From COMBO-56-21 sp041494275 (GTDB taxonomy: Archaea > Thermoplasmatota > Thermoplasmata > UBA10834): DNA of 10,993 nt. The translations under genes were made by a program, and so were the position numbers. The stretch is from contig JBGQAM010000056.1 of NCBI GenBank assembly GCA_041494275.1, positions 1 to 10,993 of the forward strand. Reading direction: 5' to 3'. This document shows, piece after piece, positions 1 through 5,902 of the stretch (the stretch's first letter is position 1; each line of letters starts with the position of its first letter). The notes below the pieces were generated by a model. That model was not told where the DNA came from. It was given only the letters and a program-made list of their open reading frames with translations, and did no database searches.

Positions 1-138
1 CGGCTTGCAGATGCTCAGGACGTATTCCGCGACTGCTGCCCCTGCGTTCTCCATCAAGGTGATTGTTCTCACCCCAAGATAGGACGCGTTGATGTCCAGA
101 ACCCTGACTTCCTCCGCAGGAATCGCTGACCTTACCAC
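1..138 (-). CDS. nnr: NAD(P)H-hydrate repair enzyme Nnr, YjeF-type epimerase N-terminus (partial)
   Basis: Only the first 46 codons are present; the gene runs off the left edge. Reading the minus strand from GTG at 138 gives a protein whose residues about 12-38 read VLDINASYLGVRTITLMENA and then GAAVAE. This matches the start of the YjeF_N domain (a helix ending in LMENAG, then a nucleotide-binding fold). The family epimerises damaged NAD(P)H hydrate; archaeal versions are usually fused to an ADP/ATP-dependent dehydratase, but that half would lie outside the window, so bifunctionality is unproven. An in-frame TAG at 160-162 limits the 5' extension. GTG at 136-138 is chosen because a TATA-like TTTAATA sits about 26 bases upstream, as expected for a leaderless message. 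The domain call is firm; the exact start is less so. Confidence 0.82.
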   Translation of the reverse strand, partial: MVRSAIPAEEVRVLDINASYLGVRTITLMENAGAAVAEYVLSICKP

Positions 139-160
139 GACTTCGGATTGATTCGTCCTC

Positions 161-167
161 TATTAAA
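161..167 (-). promoter_or_regulatory. TATA box for nnr
   Basis: TTTAATA on the minus strand is centred about 26 bases upstream of the GTG at 138. Archaeal transcription usually starts about 25-27 bases after the TATA centre, so the transcript would begin at or next to the start codon and be leaderless. Confidence 0.5.
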
Positions 168-231
168 CCCTGCGAGCTTGGCGGTCTTTGGATGTGCCAG
201 ATGTGGTATTCTGGTCGACTGTCTTGAAAAG

Positions 232-240
232 AAATATATA
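232..240 (+). promoter_or_regulatory. TATA box for the DUF211 gene
   Basis: AAATATATA is the clearest TATA box in the window. Its centre, near 236, predicts transcription starting around 262. That leaves a leader of about 20 bases containing AGGGA and AGGG purine tracts (269-278) ahead of the GTG at 282. Confidence 0.6.
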
Positions 241-281
241 GGCAGACCTCGTAACTCCAACTACCGGCAGGGATAGGGTAA

Positions 282-572
282 GTGAGCGAGATAAAGCGTC
301 TTGTTTTGGATGTGTTGAAGCCCCATCACCCCACCATCATTGAAATGTCGCGAAGGATAGGTGTTCTGAACGGTGTTTCCGGTGTCAACTGCACCCTCGA
401 GGAAGTCGACAGGGAGACCGAGAGCGTCAAGATCACAATAGAGGGTACATCGATAGATTTCGAGAGCGTCGAGGAGACCATATCCGATTGCGGCGGTGTG
501 ATACACTCCGTCGACAGCGTCTCCGCGGGCAAGAAACTCGTCGAAGAGGTCGAAACCCCCCAAGACAGATAG
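282..572 (+). CDS. DUF211 family protein
   Basis: This 96-residue acidic protein begins MSEIKRLVLDVLKPHHPTII and matches the archaeal DUF211 family (COG1888): a beta strand with the LDVLKPHxPxI signature, then a predicted beta-alpha-beta-beta-alpha-beta order typical of a small ferredoxin-like fold. The middle (GVSGVNCTLEEVDRETESVK) and the later FESVEETISDCGGVIHSVD segment are also typical. Family length is about 90-100 residues, so it is complete. Its biochemical function is not known; solved family members are small oligomeric alpha/beta proteins. The start is GTG, supported by a purine-rich tract about 5 bases upstream and a strong TATA box. The gene stands alone and ends 2 bases before the 3' end of the SRP19 gene on the other strand. 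Confidence 0.9.
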   Translation: MSEIKRLVLDVLKPHHPTIIEMSRRIGVLNGVSGVNCTLEEVDRETESVKITIEGTSIDFESVEETISDCGGVIHSVDSVSAGKKLVEEVETPQDR

Positions 573-574
573 AT

Positions 575-874
575 TCATTCCTTGGCTCGCGGAGTGGTCT
601 TAAGCTTCTGAGCAACCTTGACTAAGAGCTGCGGCTTGTCCAGTTTCGGTTCCGCGAGCACCCTGCCTCCCGAGCGATACCAGAACCTTGGATGACTCTT
701 CTCGAGCTCGAGTATGCAATCGAGGTTCAGAGATTTCACTGCCGAAAAGAGCATCTGCGCGCTGGGAGCTTCGATCGCGTCCTTCTTCGCGACCCTCCGT
801 CCTTTGGCTCTGCTCAGACGGATATCAAAATAGGCAGGATAGAGCACGATAGCCTTCTCGGGGTCCATAGCCAT
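575..874 (-). CDS. srp19: Signal recognition particle 19 kDa subunit SRP19
   Basis: This is a 99-residue basic protein. SRP19 binds the tips of helices 6 and 8 of archaeal/eukaryotic 7S RNA and prepares the RNA for SRP54, so it acts in cytosolic assembly of the particle that targets proteins to the membrane. Family signatures are visible: VLYPAYFD (residues 10-17) followed by RLSRAKGRRVAKKDAIEAPS (19-38), then the SHPRFWYRSGGRV segment (about 59-71) and a C-terminal hydrophobic helix (LLVKVAQKL). The length is normal for archaeal SRP19. ATG at 874 is preceded by a GGCGAGG tract about 7 bases away; a second in-frame ATG lies two codons in. It is divergent from tldD across about 120 bases. Confidence 0.95.
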   Translation of the reverse strand: MAMDPEKAIVLYPAYFDIRLSRAKGRRVAKKDAIEAPSAQMLFSAVKSLNLDCILELEKSHPRFWYRSGGRVLAEPKLDKPQLLVKVAQKLKTTPRAKE

Positions 875-907
875 CTGTCGGCCTCGCCTTTGCGAACGAA
901 GCGCCTC

Positions 908-914
908 TATCTAA
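908..914 (-). promoter_or_regulatory. Weak TATA-like element for srp19
   Basis: TTAGATA on the minus strand is centred about 37 bases upstream of the srp19 ATG. This would give a leader of about 10 bases. It is a poorer match than the other boxes in this window and is assigned mainly by position. Confidence 0.3.
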
Positions 915-952
915 CCTTGTCGGTCGCGAATACCTGCGCGGTCGGGTCTACT

Positions 953-960
953 TTTAATAT
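953..960 (+). promoter_or_regulatory. TATA box for the tldD-tldE operon
   Basis: TTTAATAT has its centre near 957, predicting a start site near 983. That is downstream of the ATG at 972 but upstream of the ATG at 996, so it supports 996 as the tldD start. The predicted short leader holds GAAGAAGG as a ribosome-binding tract. Confidence 0.55.
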
Positions 961-995
961 GTGCTTCGTTCATGCGTCGCGAAGAAGGCATACCG

Positions 996-2411
996 ATGTT
1001 GGATGAGGATGTTGCTGAGGCGACGCTCAGAGTGATCGGGTCGAATGCGACAGTTCTGCTTGCAGAGGTCAGGTTAGAGGAGAGGAATATGAGAGGTCTA
1101 GCCGTCAAGTCCTCCCAGGTAAGCAGCCTCAATTCGCTAGAGGATTCTGGCATGAATGTTCGCGTCGTCCTTCCCTCGGGGATCGGATTCGCCAGCAGCA
1201 ATCGGGTATCAAGAGTAGAGGGCGCAAGACTTGCCAAGCTAGCTTTCAAGCTGGCCAAGGGTGGCAAGAGAAAATCCCCAGTCACGATGTCCTCAGAACA
1301 ACCTGTTCGGACAGCTTGGGCGGTCTCTCAAAAGCGCAGTCTCATCGATGTCACGACTGAGGACAAGCTCGCATTCCTGAGGGAATTGGACTCGCTAGTT
1401 GTGAAGACGGGCGTCAAGGTTCAAGGCCGATACTACGAGCTCAAAGACTACGAAATCGGAGGTTTCTTCGCCAACTCGGAGGGCTCACGCATTCGGTCCT
1501 TTCTCCCGAGAGTCGTCATCGAAGCCTCCAACATCGTGTCTTCGAAAGGTGAGGTTGCCCAGAGCATCAGGGAGTGGGGCGCTAGCGGCGGGTGGGAGAA
1601 GGTCGATGAATGGGATTTGGGGCGAGTCTTGCCCGCTGAAGTGCGGATGCTCAAGAACCAGATCGATCACGGCAAAGTGCTCAAATCTGGTATGTACGAC
1701 CTGGTGTGCGGGTCCGAGGTAGCTGGCATCGCGGCGCACGAGTCGTGCGGCCATCCAATGGAGGCTGACAGGATCCTGGGAAGAGAGATGTCACAGGCCG
1801 GCAGGTCCTTCGTATCTCAGGATATGGTTGGCAAGAAGATCGGGTCAAAGTACGCCACTGTTGTTGACGATCCGACGGTCCCAGGCTCGTACGGATTCTA
1901 TCAGTATGACCAGGAAGGTGTCAAGGCGCGACCTAGGTACCTCTACAAGGAGGGGCTTATCAACGAGTTCCTTCAGAACCGAGAGACAGCCTCCCGCATG
2001 AATCTGAAGAGCAACGGATCCTCCCGGTCTGAGTTCTATCTCAGAGAGCCAATTGCCCGGATGGCCAATACTTACGTTACTCCCGGAGACTTCCAGGACG
2101 ATGAGCTCATAGGTTCTGTAAAAGACGGCGTTCTGATGCGTTCATTTACCGAGTGGAACATCGACGACAAGAGATACAACCAGAAGTATGTTTCAAGGGA
2201 AGCGTATTTCATCAAGGACGGCGAACTTGCAGGTCCCGCAAAGAAATGCACTCTCGAGATAACGACGCCAGGATTCTGGGGAGCCATAGATGCAGTCTCC
2301 AAGAAAGTCGGGTTCGACGCTGCGGAATGCGGCAAGGGTGATCCGATGCAGGGAATGGCAGTCTGCACGGGCGGTCCAATGCTGAGGCTTAGGAGTGTGA
2401 CTTTGAAATGA
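996..2411 (+). CDS. tldD: Metalloprotease TldD
   Basis: This is a 471-residue TldD (U62/PmbA family). TldD is the catalytic, zinc-binding half of the TldD/TldE heterodimer, which degrades unfolded peptides inside a closed chamber; in bacteria it processes microcin B17 and the antitoxin CcdA. The N-terminal half is the family alpha/beta domain. The zinc site is HESCGHPMEAD, with H248, E249 and H253 as the HExxxH motif. Near the C-terminus GMAVCTGGPMLRLRSV carries C457, matching the cysteine zinc ligand of characterised TldD, so the enzyme should be active. Length is normal for the family. I prefer ATG at 996 to the in-frame ATG at 972, which would add 8 residues: 996 has GAAGAAGG upstream and fits the TATA spacing. 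The stop overlaps the tldE start by 4 bases (ATGA). Confidence 0.95.
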   Translation: MLDEDVAEATLRVIGSNATVLLAEVRLEERNMRGLAVKSSQVSSLNSLEDSGMNVRVVLPSGIGFASSNRVSRVEGARLAKLAFKLAKGGKRKSPVTMSSEQPVRTAWAVSQKRSLIDVTTEDKLAFLRELDSLVVKTGVKVQGRYYELKDYEIGGFFANSEGSRIRSFLPRVVIEASNIVSSKGEVAQSIREWGASGGWEKVDEWDLGRVLPAEVRMLKNQIDHGKVLKSGMYDLVCGSEVAGIAAHESCGHPMEADRILGREMSQAGRSFVSQDMVGKKIGSKYATVVDDPTVPGSYGFYQYDQEGVKARPRYLYKEGLINEFLQNRETASRMNLKSNGSSRSEFYLREPIARMANTYVTPGDFQDDELIGSVKDGVLMRSFTEWNIDDKRYNQKYVSREAYFIKDGELAGPAKKCTLEITTPGFWGAIDAVSKKVGFDAAECGKGDPMQGMAVCTGGPMLRLRSVTLK

Positions 2412-3754
2412 GCGAGCTCAAGGAACTCGCAGTCCATCTGGTGGAGCTTGCGAGATCGGAAGGCGCCAAAGACGTTGTCGCACAATCGGTCTATGCAAAT
2501 ACCCAGCAGGTGCGATTCTCGAATAGCCAGATAGATGCGGTGAACGCATGGAGCGAGAGACATGCCATACTGTTCGTCGCAGTCGGCAAGCATGTCGTCT
2601 CATCCGACCTGAGGTCTCCTGACAACTATGACGAGCTGGCCAAGAGACTCGTGGCACAAGCGAAGAAGGCGCCGGAGAATGAGGGCTACGGAGGCATCGC
2701 CTCTGGCAAGTTCAAGTACAAGCCGGCCAGAATCGACAGAACCATCGTCGGCCTGAAAGATCCGTCCAAGCTGGCACACGAGGCCGTAACTGCTGCCGAG
2801 ACGGAAGGTGCAAACAACGTTGGCGGCACGCTCTTCGTGCGCCACCAGATGTCTGGCATCGCGTCATCTGCGGGCGCGCTGGCAACTGACGAATCCGCAT
2901 CGGTCGACCTGTCGGTCAGGGCATTCTCTCAACCAGAAGCTTCTGGCCACGCTATTTCGTGCTCGCCCCGTCTCTCCAAGCTTCGGCCAAAGGAGACGGG
3001 CGCGAAAGCTGGACGCCTGGCCACGATGGCGAAGAATCCCGTGCAGGGGGACCAGGGGAGATCGGATTTCATATTGGAGCCGCTGTTCATTGGCGGTCTG
3101 GTCAATTCCACATCCAACATGATGAGCGCCTTCCAAGTCGAAATCGGCGTGTCCATGTATGCAAAGAAGATTGGCAAGCGGGTTGCGTCCGACGTGGTTA
3201 CATTCGTAGATGATCCCGTTTCGGATTCCACGTCCAGGCGGGCGTTCGACCACGAGGGAGCTCCGTGCAGACGCAATGTCGTGATCAAGGACGGAATCCT
3301 GAAGACCTATCTTCACAACACCTCTACCGCCAAGAGGTTCAAGACAAAGACGACCGCAAACGCAGGACCATTGATACCAACGGCGTTCACGACGGCTGGG
3401 CAGCCTTTGCCCTTCCACCCAGTAGTGCTCTCCGGCGACTGGAAAGTCGACGAGATGATAGCTGACACGAAGCGCGGACTGTACGTGAACAACACATGGT
3501 ACACGAGGTATCAGAACTATTCTACGGGGGAATTCTCCACGATTCCTCGCGACGCGATCCTTCGCATCGAGAACGGGGAGATAGTCGGGGCTGTCAAGAA
3601 TATCAGAGTGAGCGACAACATGATGAACCTCTGGAAGAACGCAGATGCCATATCGAAGTCATCTGAAGAGATATTCTGGTGGGATGAAGCTGCTCCGCCG
3701 TCGACGCTGCCTACAGCTAGATTCAGAGGACTCAATGTAACTAGATCGTCATGA
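2408..3754 (+). CDS. tldE: TldE/PmbA family protease subunit
   Basis: This 448-residue protein is homologous to TldD but lacks the HExxxH motif; at the equivalent place it has EPLFIGGLVNSTSNMMSAFQ. That is the pattern for TldE (PmbA), the non-metal-binding partner that closes the TldD chamber. Other family features are the N-terminal helix with AKDVVAQSVY, VDDPVSDSTSRRAFDHEGAP in the central domain, and a C-terminal IENGEIVGAVKNIRVS strand pair. The ATG overlaps the tldD stop, so the two are probably translationally coupled and made in equal amounts, as an obligate heterodimer would need. The last 30 or so residues (after WKNADAI) look like a lineage-specific tail. The stop lies 18 bases from the 3' end of rps8e on the opposite strand. 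Confidence 0.93.
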   Translation: MSELKELAVHLVELARSEGAKDVVAQSVYANTQQVRFSNSQIDAVNAWSERHAILFVAVGKHVVSSDLRSPDNYDELAKRLVAQAKKAPENEGYGGIASGKFKYKPARIDRTIVGLKDPSKLAHEAVTAAETEGANNVGGTLFVRHQMSGIASSAGALATDESASVDLSVRAFSQPEASGHAISCSPRLSKLRPKETGAKAGRLATMAKNPVQGDQGRSDFILEPLFIGGLVNSTSNMMSAFQVEIGVSMYAKKIGKRVASDVVTFVDDPVSDSTSRRAFDHEGAPCRRNVVIKDGILKTYLHNTSTAKRFKTKTTANAGPLIPTAFTTAGQPLPFHPVVLSGDWKVDEMIADTKRGLYVNNTWYTRYQNYSTGEFSTIPRDAILRIENGEIVGAVKNIRVSDNMMNLWKNADAISKSSEEIFWWDEAAPPSTLPTARFRGLNVTRSS

Positions 3755-3772
3755 GCACCAAAGTGAGGTACT

Positions 3773-4174
3773 TCAAGCTGGCGGAGATGCCCCAGATTCC
3801 AAAAGTATCGCGTTGGCGACGCCGTCTTGTCCGCACCTGGAAGTTATCACGGCCTCTCCCAAATCGGTCATGACTGTCGCACCCTTGGTAATTATGTTCC
3901 TCTGGACGTAGTTCGGGTTGGACGGGTTCGACTTGACCGAAAGAATCGTTGCTCTCTTTATGGTCTTGGTCTTCGGGTCGACGACATTCGCAGTGTCGAC
4001 TAAAAGCAGGCGGGCCTTAGTGTTGGCGCCCTTGACTCTATACATCTTGACCTTTCTTGCTCCGACGTGAGTGAACTGCTTCTCTCTTCCGACCTCGAAT
4101 CTCCGCTTCTTTCGGGCGAGTCGCAGTCTTCCGCCGGACGCTTTCCTCTTGGGCCTGCCCTGCCAAATGGCCAT
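3773..4174 (-). CDS. rps8e: 30S ribosomal protein S8e
   Basis: This 133-residue, strongly basic protein belongs to the archaeal/eukaryotic small-subunit family S8e, which has no bacterial counterpart. The start MAIWQGRPKRKASGGRLRLA is the family hallmark, followed by RKKRRFEVGREKQFTHVGAR, a central beta domain (VKMYRVKGANTKARLL), NPNYVQRNIITKGA, and the C-terminal GQDGVANAILLES. A short extra tail, GASPPA, follows the usual end. The ATG at 4174 is preceded by a GAGG tract (4181-4184, minus sense) and by its own TATA box, so it can be transcribed independently of the two minus-strand genes upstream. The 3' end faces tldE. Confidence 0.96.
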   Translation of the reverse strand: MAIWQGRPKRKASGGRLRLARKKRRFEVGREKQFTHVGARKVKMYRVKGANTKARLLLVDTANVVDPKTKTIKRATILSVKSNPSNPNYVQRNIITKGATVMTDLGEAVITSRCGQDGVANAILLESGASPPA

Positions 4175-4207
4175 CGATAACCTCGGGAGATGTGAAAGTG
4201 GGAGGGG

Positions 4208-4215
4208 TATTAAAA
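4208..4215 (-). promoter_or_regulatory. TATA box for rps8e, overlapping the upstream stop codon
   Basis: TTTTAATA on the minus strand has a centre about 37 bases upstream of the rps8e ATG, predicting a leader of about 12 bases. The element includes the TAA stop codon (4210-4212) of the metallophosphoesterase gene, so the promoter is embedded in the end of that gene. Confidence 0.5.
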
Positions 4216-4881
4216 CATTGTGGGTTTGTTCTTCTTCAGTTTTGCCTCGTGGAACTGGACTTCCACGACCTCACCGACACAAACGCTGGCGTAGAATCCG
4301 TTCTTCGCCGGGCCGGGGTTCACGAAGGTAGTGTCCATGGTGAGGACCTTCCCTCTTGACTCGTGGACGTGACCGGAGAGTGCGAGAACAGGTTTGAACT
4401 CCTTCGCGACCCTGAGAATCCCCTCCGATCCCAAGTTCTGTCCCGCCCTCGCCACGTCGTTCATGCCGTAGGCCGGTGTGTGTGTCACCATGATGCCTTC
4501 GGGGATGGCTATGGCTCTCAATGATCTCTCGACTATGTCCTCCTCTATCTCGAACGGCATTCCCGAGTCCGACGGGAGCCCACCGCCGAAACCAAAGAAG
4601 TTCCATCCGTGGAGGCTCACCCTCATGTTGTGCACGCTCGCGTTCGCCTGTTCGAGTATGGCGACCGTGTCAGGATGGTCGCAGTTGCCAGGAACGGCCA
4701 ATATGCGCGTTTTGATCCTGGCGAGGAAGTCGCTCACGAAGCTCGTGGAGCCGAAAGTCGTGAAATCGCCACAGATGACTATGGCGTCATAGGACCTCTC
4801 ATGCGACGCAGCCTCGATCATCCCTGCAGCTTCCGAGGAGCCGTGCAGGTCCGAGCAGACCAGAAGGTTCAACTCCCTCAC
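4210..4881 (-). CDS. Calcineurin-like metallophosphoesterase (YfcE/MJ0936-like)
   Basis: This is a 223-residue single-domain protein with all motifs of the calcineurin-like phosphoesterase fold. From the GTG start these are CSDLHG (D11, H13), GDF (G38, D39), GNCD (N66, D68; Cys replaces the usual His, as in many YfcE-type enzymes), THTP (H134) and GHVH (H171, H173). These bind two metal ions and hydrolyse phosphoesters or phosphodiesters; the substrate cannot be read from sequence. The open frame extends to a TTG at 4908, inside the presenilin gene, but GTG at 4881 is preferred: it lies 4 bases after that gene's stop and 3-4 bases after GGTGAT, a good match to the anti-Shine-Dalgarno sequence. 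Translational coupling with the upstream protease gene is likely. Confidence 0.92.
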   Translation of the reverse strand: MRELNLLVCSDLHGSSEAAGMIEAASHERSYDAIVICGDFTTFGSTSFVSDFLARIKTRILAVPGNCDHPDTVAILEQANASVHNMRVSLHGWNFFGFGGGLPSDSGMPFEIEEDIVERSLRAIAIPEGIMVTHTPAYGMNDVARAGQNLGSEGILRVAKEFKPVLALSGHVHESRGKVLTMDTTFVNPGPAKNGFYASVCVGEVVEVQFHEAKLKKNKPTMF

Positions 4882-4885
4882 GACA

Positions 4886-5812
4886 TCACCATGGTGTCGA
4901 AATGCCAAACGTGAGGCTTCCGAATATCAGCAGGTAGGCGATTCCGTATCCGATGATTGCCCCACCGTTCAGGAGTGGCAAGCCCGCTTGGGGCCTTCCC
5001 CTGAGAACGAAGGTCATGAGAACAGCGAACCCGATCAGCGAGCCCAGGAGAGCTCCCATTGCGACCAGGAAGCCGCCCGATATATCCCCTATCATCTTCT
5101 CGGGAAGGAAGTTGAAGGCAGATGTGATCAGAACACCTGGGATGATCACGTCTCCCAAGCCCATGAACATCGCGTCCCTCTCCTCTCCTTCATCGAGTTG
5201 CTCCATGAGAGGCTTCTGGTCCATGTACGAGTAACCCCTCTTCTTTGGTATGACCAGCAAGATCGGCAGCCTCATCCTCGTGACTCCGTCCGCGAGGGCG
5301 ACCATGTGCTTCGTACCGTAGACCGATATCGCGTCGTAGATTGCGAGTGCGACTAGCAGAACCATCGTCGGCAGTATGCCGAGCGATATTCCGAAGATTC
5401 CGATGACGCCAACGGCCATCACGATGCCAGCAGCGTCTATGACATACCATTCAGGTTTCTTGATGAGGTAGTATGTGAAGATGCCAGTGGCCACTAGAGA
5501 GAATGCTAGTGATACTTCGGCCCACACGAACTTCGAAAGGATTACGAGGAACACGAAGAAGATCGTGTACGCTACCGCTCCCAAGAAAACGATCCGGACG
5601 ATGTTCTCCTTGTGTTTCTTTATTATGTATAGTATGGCAAACGTGAACAGAAGCACCGCGACTATGTAGTATATCGGTATCAACGGATCATTGGGATTCT
5701 CAAAGACCTGCATGTCCTTGCCGAGAAACGCCCAAGCCATTGCCAGGGCGCCAAACTGGGCAATGGCAAAGACCATTCCCATGAATATCGTTGTCCTCAC
5801 TGAGGCATCCAT
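4886..5812 (-). CDS. Presenilin-like A22 family intramembrane aspartyl protease
   Basis: This is a 308-residue polytopic membrane protein with about nine hydrophobic segments. It matches the archaeal presenilin homologues (COG3389), which cut peptide bonds of transmembrane substrates within the lipid bilayer. The catalytic aspartates are visible: AIYD with D160 at the end of a predicted sixth helix, and GLGD with D221 in the seventh. A long hydrophilic loop (about residues 189-214, KKRGYSYMDQKPLMEQLDEG) lies between them, as in the family. The PAL region near the C-terminus reads QAGLPLLNGG (277-281 GLPLL), a variant of PALP. It seems complete and potentially active. The ATG at 5812 has only a weak AGGA tract and may be leaderless. 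The metallophosphoesterase gene follows 4 bases downstream. Confidence 0.93.
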   Translation of the reverse strand: MDASVRTTIFMGMVFAIAQFGALAMAWAFLGKDMQVFENPNDPLIPIYYIVAVLLFTFAILYIIKKHKENIVRIVFLGAVAYTIFFVFLVILSKFVWAEVSLAFSLVATGIFTYYLIKKPEWYVIDAAGIVMAVGVIGIFGISLGILPTMVLLVALAIYDAISVYGTKHMVALADGVTRMRLPILLVIPKKRGYSYMDQKPLMEQLDEGEERDAMFMGLGDVIIPGVLITSAFNFLPEKMIGDISGGFLVAMGALLGSLIGFAVLMTFVLRGRPQAGLPLLNGGAIIGYGIAYLLIFGSLTFGISTPW

Positions 5813-5837
5813 TGTCCTGGGCTATTCAGGAGTGCTT

Positions 5838-5850
5838 TAGAAATACTTTG
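5838..5850 (-). promoter_or_regulatory. Possible AT-rich promoter element for the presenilin-like gene
   Basis: An AT-rich stretch reading AGTATTTCTAAAG on the minus strand lies about 26-38 bases above the ATG at 5812. It is the only TATA-like segment at a useful distance, but it is a poor match to a canonical box. Confidence 0.25.
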
Positions 5851-5874
5851 TGCAGGTCTTCTGCGGATAAATTC

Positions 5875-5881
5875 CTTATAC
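5875..5881 (+). promoter_or_regulatory. TATA box for the phzF-family gene
   Basis: CTTATAC is centred about 25 bases before the GTG at 5903, which is the distance for a leaderless transcript starting at the initiation codon. No Shine-Dalgarno-like tract precedes this GTG. Confidence 0.5.
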
Positions 5882-5902
5882 CTCTAGACATGTGTCTCAC
5901 GC

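Larger units (their letters stand above)
894..971. repeat. Inverted repeat in the srp19/tldD divergent promoter region
   Basis: GAACGAAGC at 894-902 is the exact reverse complement of GCTTCGTTC at 963-971, with 60 bases between. Each arm lies between the putative TATA element and the start codon of one of the two divergent genes: 19 bases above the srp19 ATG and 24 bases above the preferred tldD ATG. The placement suggests an operator pair, but the length of 9 bases leaves chance as an alternative. Confidence 0.4.

Noticed and set aside
197..214. Possible hairpin CCAGA/TCTGG in the nnr/DUF211 intergenic region
   Set aside because: The arms are only 5 bases with an 8-base loop, and there is no T-tract or supporting position; it is likely chance.
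972..995. Upstream ATG at 972 extending TldD by 8 residues (MRREEGIP)
   Set aside because: The TATA box at 953-960 is too close for a start at 972, whereas ATG 996 has both a ribosome-binding tract and a typical TldD N-terminus (MLDEDVAEATLRV).
692..1006. 104-codon plus-strand open frame over srp19 and the promoter region
   Set aside because: It is antisense to srp19 and crosses the divergent promoters; the translation looks random.
2072..2593. 173-codon open frame on the minus strand across the tldD/tldE junction
   Set aside because: It lies opposite two well-supported genes, shows no recognisable domain, and is a typical by-product of moderate-GC coding sequence.
2864..3418. 184-codon minus-strand open frame within tldE
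   Set aside because: The translation is rich in Arg and low in complexity of secondary structure, has no family resemblance, and is fully covered by tldE on the other strand.
4882..4908. TTG at 4908 as the start of the metallophosphoesterase
   Set aside because: It is a rare start codon inside the preceding gene, and the residues it adds come before the first conserved strand. GTG 4881 has GGTGAT upstream.
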